From Xanthobacteraceae bacterium (GTDB lineage Bacteria; Pseudomonadota; Alphaproteobacteria; Rhizobiales; Xanthobacteraceae), in NCBI GenBank assembly GCA_030037185.1, contig JASHRR010001358.1:1-23715 (forward strand): 23,715 nucleotides of DNA. Direction: 5' to 3'. Shown in pieces: positions 14,912 to 23,715 of this stretch. Positions within the stretch are counted from its first letter, which is position 1; each line of letters starts with the position of its first letter. The position numbers were made by a program, and so were the translations under genes. Under the pieces are notes generated by a model. That model did not search any database, was not told the origin of the DNA, and saw nothing but the letters and a program-made list of their open reading frames with translations.

Positions 14912-15596
14912 CAGGTTCAATAGCTGTCGCGCCACCACGAAAGCCAGGAAAAATCAGCCGGTTCCAGCGCCGCGCGCACAGGTCGTGCACGCCCATCACA
15001 AATCTGCATGCACTGCATCGCTGTTGTGCTCGCGTCAAGCAACGGGGCCAACGCGGCCGGGCGAGACGCTAACGTCGGGCTGGAACGACCAGCTCCCATG
15101 CGCCCCCGATGGTGGCCATACCGAGAAAATGCGCGCGTGCTGGCGCACGGGTCCTGGGGGATGGTCGATGGTGTTAGCATCTCCGGGTAGATGATGTGCG
15201 ATCGCGATCCGCCCTGGGATTTCCAAAAACTTCGATTCGCGAACGGCTCGCTTCGCCGGGTTGGCTGGGTTGCTGAGAAACACTGGAGGCGCCGGCAGTA
15301 TACTAACGCCGGGTCGGTGCGCAGCGCGTATGAATTGATTGACCCGTCGCTGCTGGCATATTGCACGTTTCAGGGGTGTGCACGGCGCCGAAAATCATCA
15401 AAAGCATACGGCAATGACGACACAAGGAACACGATGATGGTTGACGTGGGCGGTGAGACAGGCGGCCCGGCCCAAAGGCCTTACCTGCTGTTGCTCAGTC
15501 AGTGGAAAGTCCCATGCCGTCAGCACGAGAGGCACCTCGTCCCACACGTTGTCAGGAAGTGCGCAGCTGGACGCCGGGTGACGTGGTGCGCGCACC
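14912..15596. other. Intergenic region between the Bug gene and the kinase
   Basis: Nearly 700 nt without a recognisable gene. A minus-strand frame (14917-15366) ends in a plausible-looking tail, DFSWLSWWRDSY, and another (15035-15283) contains RESKFLEIPGRIAIAHH, but neither has a ribosome site or a family match I know. No response-regulator gene for the neighbouring kinase is present here. Confidence 0.4.
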
Positions 15597-17660
15597 TTAC
15601 CGCCGTTCCAGCGCGTTGGCCGTCGGGCACGTCAAATGCCATGCCACACCTGCAGTATCGTATTCGAGCTGAACCGCACCATCGACGGCCTGCTTCGCCA
15701 TCGACTCCATGACCGTGGTGCCGAAACCCCGCCGATCCGGAGGTGTTACCGGCGGGCCATTGCGCTCGGTCCAGTTCATCTTGAAGAGACCGTTGGCACG
15801 CCAAGCGATGTTGACGTGGCCGGCATCCGTTGAGAGCGCGCCGTATTTGCTGGCATTGGTCGCAAGCTCGTGGAGGGCCATGCCGATGGCTTGGGCGGCC
15901 GCGCCGTTCAGGCGCAGCTTCGGGCCGTCCAAGCAGATTCTCTTATCGATAAGATCCGCAAAATGAGAGAGTTGGGCGCACACGAGGTCGTCCACGTCGA
16001 CTCCCCTCCAACTCGTGCGGACCAGAAGGTCCTGATTGGCTGCGATCGCCTGAATGCGATCCGTGAACCGCTCGATAAAATGTTCAGGGTCACCCGCCGC
16101 GGTCTGGCGGGCAACGGCCTGCACGAGAGTGAGGATGTTCTTGCTGCGATGATTCATCTCGCGCATCAGAAGCTGAACCTGCTCCTCGGCACGCTTGCGC
16201 TTGGAAATATCCTGTATCACGGTGACAAAATGATCGACCGACCCGTCGTTCTGACGCACGGCGGTGCCGGTGATGTGGACCCAGACCGTCGTGCCGTCCT
16301 TGCGCACATAGCGTTTTTCACTTTCGAAGCTGTCGACCTTTCCACTCCGGATGTCCTCCGCAAAGGCGAACTCGAGATCGTCCGGATAAGTGATGTCCTG
16401 CACCGACTTGGAGACGAGTTCATCGGGCGGATAACCGACGATGCAGGCAAAAGTCTGATTGACCCGGAGCCATCTGAAGTCGGGGCTGAGATGGGCGATG
16501 CCCACTCCCGCATTTTCGAACGTCGCCCGGTATTGTCTTGCGCGGTCTGTGACATCCAGGCCAGGGACAAACACCGACATGACACGGCCTGTTTCGTCCT
16601 TGATCGGTACAAAAGCAATATCAGTGACGCGCACCGTGCCGTCCCAAAAAACGTAGCTAAGTTCGTCGCGAAATGGTGTACCCGCGGCGGCCCGTTCGAA
16701 GGCTTTGCGAATCCATTCCCGAGTTTCGGCCATGTACCACCAGCCGGCCTCCCAGAACAGTTTGCCGATGATGTCCGCGCGCACAAAGCCAAGGTCCTCG
16801 ACGGCGGCGCGATTGGCATGAACGATTCTGCCTTCGATGCTGCAATGGCTGGCAAACAAGCCTTGCTCGTAAACCGCGATAAGTTCGTCTTGGGCTTGGC
16901 GTAGCTGGCGGTTTTTCTCATCGAGTTCGCGGCTTCGCTGTACCAGCTTCCGGTCAAATGCCGACGCAACCAGGGCCAGCAGCAGGATCACGAACGTAAT
17001 TGTTGCGATTGCCAGTGCGAGGTCCCTTTGCGCCAGCGCAGGTTTTCCGTGGGCCCCGTCCATTGTCGGATCGGCAATAAATGTCGCCGCTGCAATTCCC
17101 GTATAATGCATGCCGGAGATTGCGGCTCCCATGATGATAGCAGACAGCAGCCGCTGCCGGCTTATGGTGGTTCTGAACGCCAGCCACAAAGCGACGTTAG
17201 ACGCCCCGATCGCAATGAGAACTGACAGCGTGACGAGGATAGGGTCATAGCGGATACCAGCTGGCATGCGCATGGCCGCCATTCCGGTGTAATGCATCGA
17301 GACAACACCGATACCCACGAAAATACCGCTGAGTGCGAACTCGAGTTCGGTTACTCGACGGGTGCCGATCATAAAAAATCCGAACCCGGTGACGCCGATT
17401 GCGACGACGAGGGAAAGCAGCGTCAGACCGAGATCATAAGTGACGGGAATCGGCATAAGGAAGGCGAGCATTCCGATGAAATGCATCGACCAAATCCCGC
17501 CTCCCATTGCCGTTGCAGCCGTCGCAAGCCAGGCCAGCTGTGCCCACCGTCGCGAGCCGCTGACGCGGCCACCAAGGTCGAGTGCGGTGTAAGACGCAAG
17601 ACACGCAACCGTTATCGAGAGTGCGACGAGGTAGGGATCGTAGGTGCCGACGATTCTCAT
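15597..17660 (-). CDS. MHYT-PAS-PAS-HWE sensor histidine kinase (687 aa)
   Basis: Membrane-bound signalling kinase. Residues 1-235 form a seven-helix MHYT sensor with repeats SMHFIGM (58-63), SMHYTGM (121-127) and GMHYTGI (183-189); such domains are proposed to bind a metal and sense oxygen or a similar gas. A coiled-coil linker (240-265) leads to PAS domain 1 (about 262-372) and PAS domain 2 (about 375-487). The kinase core is of the HWE group: phosphoacceptor H504 in REMNHRSKN, HELATNASKYGALS (597-610) as N-box, W630-T-E632 giving the WxE signature, and RGFGTTV (644-650) as G-box. The first MHYT repeat has Phe for Tyr. It has no receiver domain and no response regulator beside it, so it is an orphan. 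The start at 17660 begins right at the first helix, with only a weak GAG site. Confidence 0.95.
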   Translation of the reverse strand: MRIVGTYDPYLVALSITVACLASYTALDLGGRVSGSRRWAQLAWLATAATAMGGGIWSMHFIGMLAFLMPIPVTYDLGLTLLSLVVAIGVTGFGFFMIGTRRVTELEFALSGIFVGIGVVSMHYTGMAAMRMPAGIRYDPILVTLSVLIAIGASNVALWLAFRTTISRQRLLSAIIMGAAISGMHYTGIAAATFIADPTMDGAHGKPALAQRDLALAIATITFVILLLALVASAFDRKLVQRSRELDEKNRQLRQAQDELIAVYEQGLFASHCSIEGRIVHANRAAVEDLGFVRADIIGKLFWEAGWWYMAETREWIRKAFERAAAGTPFRDELSYVFWDGTVRVTDIAFVPIKDETGRVMSVFVPGLDVTDRARQYRATFENAGVGIAHLSPDFRWLRVNQTFACIVGYPPDELVSKSVQDITYPDDLEFAFAEDIRSGKVDSFESEKRYVRKDGTTVWVHITGTAVRQNDGSVDHFVTVIQDISKRKRAEEQVQLLMREMNHRSKNILTLVQAVARQTAAGDPEHFIERFTDRIQAIAANQDLLVRTSWRGVDVDDLVCAQLSHFADLIDKRICLDGPKLRLNGAAAQAIGMALHELATNASKYGALSTDAGHVNIAWRANGLFKMNWTERNGPPVTPPDRRGFGTTVMESMAKQAVDGAVQLEYDTAGVAWHLTCPTANALERR

Positions 17661-18632
17661 TGGCTCAAACTATGCGTGTCTTGGAGCACGCTTCTGCCGG
17701 AGCTCAGTGGTGAGGCACTTAAATTCCCCGCAGAGGGAAAGCCAGGATGAGCATAGGACTGGACCATCGCTGATCCGGGCCGGGGCGATGCCGTTGAGGA
17801 GATGCGCCGACCGGGCACGCGGTCCATCCTGGGCAGACGGCGTATTCTCCGTGCCACTTTGAGGCCCGTCGACAACGCCCATCGCACTCAAAACAAGCAA
17901 GGCCACCAAACCTTCGGGTTTCCTGACGAAGCTCGGCCTGTGTCGCGCACTTTGGCGCGGCGGGAGCAAGCGCTACATCGTAGCCACTCAACCTTTCCGA
18001 ATCTTCCGAATGCGCCCGATTCCGTGAACTCCCCTCGACGGTTCCTTTAAATCACCTTAACAGCTTACCCGAATATAACGGTTCGCTTTAAGTCAGGTTC
18101 CGCGCCCGCCTTCGCCCACCATCCCAGGATCGACTGGGTACCCCCCACCATGAGTGTCAAGCAATTCGGCATCGTCGTCTGACCGCCGGCTTTGCGGCCT
18201 GGCGGGCGCGCCGGCGCTCCCGCCCATCATTGCCCCGAAGGTGCGTGAGAACTTTCGCGCGCCGCGCTTTCCCGCCAATGGCGGTGACGATGTCACATTG
18301 GCCGCCGTTGGAGCTCTGCCCCGCGATGACAGCCTTCACGCCCCGCCTTTATGAGCTCATCGCCGGCTTGAATGTTGACCGGGCCCGCGCTCTTTACAGG
18401 TGCAGCTCGCCGGATCCGTCCTTGGCCAGCAGCTTGCCCAGCATGGCGCTGTTGCGCCGCCGCTCGTGCGCTCGCTGCCCGGCCGGCCCCCGGCGACGTC
18501 GCCCGCGTGCCTGTTGCGCTAGCGCCCTGGGTAGGTCCGCTAGGGAGCGTTCCATTGCGGAAAGGGGTCGCAATTGCATTCTTCGCACAAATTCGTCGCC
18601 ACGTGTTCGAACTTGAATTTGTGGGAGAGCCC
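17661..18632. other. About 1 kb without a supported gene
   Basis: All frames here lack family motifs. A minus-strand frame (18394-18684) shows MERSLADLPRALAQQ and later NSAMLGKLLAKDGSGELHL, and a neighbouring frame upstream of it reads KFEHVATNLCEECNCDPF, but the pieces do not join into a recognisable protein. The part just upstream of the kinase start (17661-18100) should contain that gene's promoter; none was identified with confidence. Confidence 0.4.
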
Positions 18633-18667
18633 TTCGATCCTCTTCCCGCAACGGGAAGAGGATCGAA
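18633..18667 (-). terminator. 16-bp perfect stem-loop after the Vgb/cytochrome gene
   Basis: TTCGATCCTCTTCCCG (18633-18648) and CGGGAAGAGGATCGAA (18652-18667) form a perfect 16-bp stem with a CAA loop, the strongest hairpin in the window. In the direction of the minus-strand gene it begins 13 nt after the stop codon, so it is well placed as a transcript-end structure. No T-run follows, as is common in GC-rich alphaproteobacteria. Confidence 0.7.
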
Positions 18668-18680
18668 AGTCCCGTTCCCC

Positions 18681-20243
18681 TCACTCCTTCGCCAGGTAGA
18701 AATACCCCACCTTGTCATTGGCTGGCGAGCCAAACCACATGCGGCCCTGCTCATCCATGAAGAAGTCCCGCATGGAGTTTTCAGCGCGCAGATAGGGATA
18801 TTCCACCACCTTGCCGGTATCGGGATCGAGGCGGCCGATGATATCCATGTATTCGGAGGAGTACCACACCGCACCGCCGCGATCGATGCCGAGCGCATAG
18901 GGCGTAGGTTGCGGGCCCGGGAGCTGGAACTCGGTGATGGCGCCGGTCTTGGGATCGAGCCGCCCGATCCTGCCGGCGTCGAACTCGCCGAACCACACGA
19001 TGCCTTTGTCGTCGACCTGGATGCGACGCGGCCGGCCGTTTACGGTCGGCAGCGTGTATTTAGTTACCGCCAATGTCTTGGCATCGACCTTGCCGACCTT
19101 GCCGTTCGCCGTCAGCTCGGTGAACCAGGCATTGCCGTCCTGATCGAGCGCAATGCCGTAGCAGGTCGGCACCTCCGGGATGTGGGTGAACTTCTCGGTC
19201 TTGGGATCGAACACCGACAGCGCGCCGGTCGACCACACCATGCCGGTCTTGGGATCGATGCGGACGGTGTGCTTGCCAACCGTGTCCTGATATTCGGTGA
19301 CTTGCTTGGTCTTCGGGTCCCAGCGGCCGAGCTTGTTGGAACCTTGCTCGGTGAGCCACACGCTGCCGTCCGGATGCGGGACCGCGGAGTGGATTGCGGC
19401 CGTTCCCACGTTCGGGACCGGGTATTCAGTCATCTCGCCGGTCACCGGATTGAGGTTCGCGATCTTGTTGGCGTCTCCGTAGTACGGCACCCAAAACGTG
19501 CCATCGTTGTCGGGATGGGCGCTCCAGGGCATCCGGTTGGGCCCGGGCGTGTCATACTCGACATAGACGATCTTCAGGCCTTGGTCGCTGATAGGGCGGA
19601 CCTCGCTGCGGTATTGCGGCAAATCGGCCGGCGAGCTGGGCAGCTTGGAGTTCTCACCGAACATCTGGTTGAGGTAGGAGATGACGTTCTCTTCTTTCTC
19701 TTCACTGAAGCCGAACGTTGGTCTCATAATGAAGTAGCCCATGGCGTTCTTCATGTAGTTGACGCGGTCGCGCCAGGCGTCTTCGTCCCGCACCACCGCC
19801 GCCATCCGGCTCTCGAAACCGTGACAGGCCATGCAATGTGTGAACAGCTCCTCCTTGCCACGTGCTTCGGGCAGCAACTTCCTGCCCTGGTACATGGAGA
19901 GGTCGCTCCACTGCACCATGCCTTGCGCAAGGGCCAGGTCCTGCGTGAGGTTCTGCTCGGCGGTCACCGCGATATCCGATTTCGGATCGGCCTTGAAGCC
20001 GATGGCCCGCATCTGCAGGCGGTATTCGCCCGCCGGCAGATTTTCGACCCGATAGTGGCCGGCATTGTCGGACAACACGCTGACGGTGATCTTGGTCTTG
20101 AGATTGCGCGCCTGCACAAAGGCGCCGCGGAACGGCTTGCCGTCCGGTCCCGTGACGGTTCCGGTGATGGTCGCGGCATCCGCAGCCGACATCGCCGCAA
20201 TGATAGAGCCGGCCCCGAGCATGAGACGCGTGGTGGCGCGCAT
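18681..20243 (-). CDS. CarboxypepD_reg-cytochrome c-Vgb propeller protein (520 aa)
   Basis: A three-part periplasmic protein. Residues 1-23 are a signal peptide (ending SAADA). Residues 24-105 are a carboxypeptidase-regulatory-like beta-sandwich (ITGTVTGPDGKPFRGAFVQA, then AGHYRVENLPAGEYRLQMRA). A heme c site, CMACH, lies at 137-141. From about 225 to the end comes a Vgb (virginiamycin B lyase/streptogramin lyase-like) beta-propeller with repeated blades of the type GxVWxTE-xxxKxGRxDPKTxxVTEY. One covalent heme and a propeller in one chain suggest a redox enzyme or an electron-accepting binding protein rather than an antibiotic lyase; that is inference. The AGGAGG site lies 7 nt before the ATG at 20243 but only 1 nt before the in-frame ATG at 20249, so 20243 is preferred. 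A 16-bp hairpin follows the stop. No partner dehydrogenase is adjacent. Confidence 0.88.
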   Translation of the reverse strand: MRATTRLMLGAGSIIAAMSAADAATITGTVTGPDGKPFRGAFVQARNLKTKITVSVLSDNAGHYRVENLPAGEYRLQMRAIGFKADPKSDIAVTAEQNLTQDLALAQGMVQWSDLSMYQGRKLLPEARGKEELFTHCMACHGFESRMAAVVRDEDAWRDRVNYMKNAMGYFIMRPTFGFSEEKEENVISYLNQMFGENSKLPSSPADLPQYRSEVRPISDQGLKIVYVEYDTPGPNRMPWSAHPDNDGTFWVPYYGDANKIANLNPVTGEMTEYPVPNVGTAAIHSAVPHPDGSVWLTEQGSNKLGRWDPKTKQVTEYQDTVGKHTVRIDPKTGMVWSTGALSVFDPKTEKFTHIPEVPTCYGIALDQDGNAWFTELTANGKVGKVDAKTLAVTKYTLPTVNGRPRRIQVDDKGIVWFGEFDAGRIGRLDPKTGAITEFQLPGPQPTPYALGIDRGGAVWYSSEYMDIIGRLDPDTGKVVEYPYLRAENSMRDFFMDEQGRMWFGSPANDKVGYFYLAKE

Positions 20244-20250
20244 CGACATT

Positions 20251-20256
20251 CCTCCT
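20251..20256 (-). promoter_or_regulatory. Ribosome binding site that decides the start of the Vgb/cytochrome gene
   Basis: AGGAGG on the minus strand. Three in-frame starts exist nearby. The one at 20276 lies upstream of this site, the ATG at 20249 is only 1 nt away from it, and the ATG at 20243 is 7 nt away, the optimal spacing. The signal peptide also begins properly from the last. Confidence 0.75.
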
Positions 20257-20369
20257 GGGTTGGAATTTGTTTGCACAGAGCTTAGTCCAATCCGACCGCA
20301 GGCGCCATCGGGCGGTGCGGGGCATTGTTCGGTTGCTTAACCTCCCGGTGTCATTGCAGGCTTGACAAT

Positions 20370-20386
20370 CCGGTGTCCAACACCGG
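20370..20386. repeat. 7-bp hairpin between the second Bug gene and the Vgb gene
   Basis: CCGGTGT (20370-20376) and ACACCGG (20380-20386) form a perfect stem with a CCA loop. It lies 81 nt after the stop of the minus-strand Bug gene and about 130 nt before the Vgb gene start, so it may end the Bug transcript and separate the two genes. Confidence 0.4.
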
Positions 20387-20467
20387 CGGTTGCTAGATCA
20401 CCCGTCACGCCGGGCGATGACACCGCTGAGGCAGGTGAACCGGGTCGAAAGTGCTCTTTGAACGCCA

Positions 20468-21445
20468 TCACCCGGGCCTGAGGTGAGCCGTCTCAACCAC
20501 CTTTCGCCAGCTTTCAAGCTCGCTCCTGATCCGCACGGCGAACTCTTTGGGCGTGCTCTCGATCTCGTAGAAATCGAGCGCGTCGAGGCGCTCCTTTACG
20601 TCCGGCAGCCTGGTGATCCCGACAATGCTGCGATGAAGCAGGTTGACGATCTCCTCGGGCGTGCCGGCCGGGACCAGCACTCCGACCCACTGATCCCCGG
20701 CGAAGATCGGATAGCCGGCTTCTGCCGCGGTCGCAATGTCGGGCAGCTTCTGCGAGCGCTTTTTGCTCGACAGCACGAGCGCCCGCAAACTTCCCTCCTG
20801 GATATACGGCACACAGGGCGGCAGCGAGCTGACGCCGATCGGGGTGTGGCCGGCGACGATCGAGGCGACGGCCGGGCCCGCGCCACCGAAGGGAACGTGC
20901 ACTATATCAAGACCGAGAGAAGCGCGGAATTGCTCGAATGTGAGGTGCGGCTGCACGCCGGCGCCCCCGGACGCGAACGTATATTGTCCTGGATGCGCCT
21001 TGATGAGGGCGACCAGTTCATCAAGGGTTCTCACCCCGAGCGACGGATGGACGACGATCGTGATCGCCGAGGCGATCGGAACCGCAACCGGCGCGAAGTC
21101 GGCGACCGGGTCGTAGGGAGCCTTGCCCTGAAAGGCAGGATTGGTGACGAAGCCGCTGACAGTGAAGAGGATCGTGTGCCCGTCCGGCGCCGCCCGCGCG
21201 GCCTGGGCAGCCGCGATGTTGCCGCCGCCGCCGGCAATGTTCTCCACATAGAATTGCTTTCCGAAAAGCTCGGAGAGCTTTAGCGCCGCAATCCGCCCGA
21301 ATATGTCGGTTGGACCGCCCGGAGCGAACGCCACGATAATGCGGACCGGCCGCGTCGGATAGTCGAGCGCGAGCGCATGCTGGAAGGAGACAGGAGCGGC
21401 CGCAGCGGCCGCCGCGAGTTGCAGAAATCGACGGCGAGTTTGCAT
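20468..21445 (-). CDS. Bug/TTT-family substrate-binding protein with Tat-type signal (325 aa)
   Basis: Second Bug (TctC-type) periplasmic receptor. The N-terminus MQTRRRFLQLAAAAAAAPVSF has a twin-arginine motif (TRRRFLQ) before the hydrophobic stretch, so export through the Tat system is likely; the first Bug protein in this window uses a Sec-type leader instead. The mature part shows YPTRPVRIIVAFAPGGPTDIFGRI, YVENIAGGGGNIAAAQAARAAPDGHTILF, YTFASGGAGVQPHL and VHVPFGGAGPAVASIVAG, all family-typical. The ATG at 21445 has GGAGG 6 nt upstream; the open frame above it overlaps the thiC promoter and riboswitch on the other strand and is not coding. No TctAB genes are nearby. Ligand unknown. It is divergent from thiC, but nothing in the sequence links it to the riboswitch. 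Confidence 0.92.
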   Translation of the reverse strand: MQTRRRFLQLAAAAAAAPVSFQHALALDYPTRPVRIIVAFAPGGPTDIFGRIAALKLSELFGKQFYVENIAGGGGNIAAAQAARAAPDGHTILFTVSGFVTNPAFQGKAPYDPVADFAPVAVPIASAITIVVHPSLGVRTLDELVALIKAHPGQYTFASGGAGVQPHLTFEQFRASLGLDIVHVPFGGAGPAVASIVAGHTPIGVSSLPPCVPYIQEGSLRALVLSSKKRSQKLPDIATAAEAGYPIFAGDQWVGVLVPAGTPEEIVNLLHRSIVGITRLPDVKERLDALDFYEIESTPKEFAVRIRSELESWRKVVETAHLRPG

Positions 21446-21591
21446 GCATTTCCTCCCGACGCATTCAAGCGACACAACCGGTGTGCGGCATCCAGGGCCG
21501 AGCCAGGAATGGGCGCAGCCGAACCGGGCCGACCACGAGACTGTCCGAAAGGCTACAAGTTCGGCGCCGGACCCGAAAGGGCTGTTGTGCG

Positions 21592-21619
21592 TTGACACCC
21601 CCAGCCATCGGCCTACATT
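21592..21619 (+). promoter_or_regulatory. Sigma-70 type promoter of thiC
   Basis: TTGACA (21592-21597) and TACATT (21614-21619) are separated by 16 nt. The first is a perfect -35 consensus and the second a fair -10. Transcription would start near 21626, just at the 5' edge of the TPP riboswitch, which supports the assignment. Confidence 0.7.
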
Positions 21620-21625
21620 AGCGGC

Positions 21626-23684
<2,059 letters not shown>

Positions 23685-23715
23685 TCCAGGCGGGCAGGGC
23701 GGGTTAGCCGAAGGC

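Noticed and set aside
14917..15366. Minus-strand frame ending DFSWLSWWRDSY
   Set aside because: No family match, no ribosome site, and Ser/Arg/Pro-rich body; only the last residues look protein-like.
15870..16904. Plus-strand frame of 344 codons
   Set aside because: Antisense to the kinase core and PAS domains, with no family motif or ribosome site.
18372..20285. Long plus-strand frame of 637 codons
   Set aside because: Fully antisense to the CarboxypepD_reg-cytochrome-Vgb gene, whose motifs are unmistakable; the plus frame is His/Arg/Gly-rich and motif-free, a typical GC-rich shadow.

Overview
This is a GC-rich alphaproteobacterial chromosome segment, most likely from the Bradyrhizobium/Rhodopseudomonas/Afipia group of the Hyphomicrobiales. 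That placement is inferred from gene content: a TIGR02301-family secreted protein, an MHYT-PAS-HWE histidine kinase, solitary Bug/TTT-type binding proteins, a small protein of a Bradyrhizobium-like family, and dispersed GC-rich palindromes of the CCCTCCCC-GCAA-GGGGAGGG kind after genes. No phylogenetic computation was possible.

Left part (about 0.1-8.2 kb): mostly compact housekeeping genes on the minus strand. Read in the direction of transcription these are a TIGR02301 protein (6360-5971), an 85-residue unknown (5861-5604), the folate-binding Fe/S-repair protein YgfZ (5506-4619), 3-methyladenine DNA glycosylase Tag (4038-3436), an NMT1/THI5-like ABC binding protein (3041-2022), a pyridoxal kinase PdxY (1726-872) and a Nudix hydrolase (838-110). 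On the plus strand is a secreted AHL-lactonase-like metallo-beta-lactamase (6704-7528), convergent with a second Nudix hydrolase (8235-7783).

Middle part (about 8.3-13.8 kb): a gene-poor, decayed region. It holds the wreck of a HicB(DUF1902)/HicA toxin-antitoxin pair, a possible 43-residue membrane peptide bracketed by an imperfect 32-bp direct repeat, an intact 82-residue conserved small protein with a strong ribosome site, a TRAP binding protein without a signal peptide whose C-terminus is encoded by a palindromic repeat, a multiply frameshifted outer-membrane beta-barrel pseudogene, and next to it a C-terminal scrap of a TnpB (IS200/IS605-type) protein.

Right part (about 13.9-23.7 kb): a Bug/TTT binding protein (13890-14867), an orphan MHYT-PAS-PAS-HWE histidine kinase (17660-15597), a three-part periplasmic protein (carboxypeptidase-regulatory-like domain, cytochrome c, Vgb-type propeller; 20243-18681), a Tat-signal Bug/TTT binding protein (21445-20468), and divergently a TPP-riboswitch-controlled thiC (21792-23684).

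Functionally the window mixes cofactor metabolism (thiC, pdxY, ygfZ), repair and sanitation (tag, two Nudix), and four solitary solute-binding proteins from three transporter classes with no membrane or ATPase partner in view. I do not see a convincing new multi-gene system. The most interesting items are the CarboxypepD_reg-cytochrome c-Vgb protein, the leaderless TRAP protein with its repeat-derived tail, the decayed toxin-antitoxin pair, and the small ORFs in the eroded middle region.
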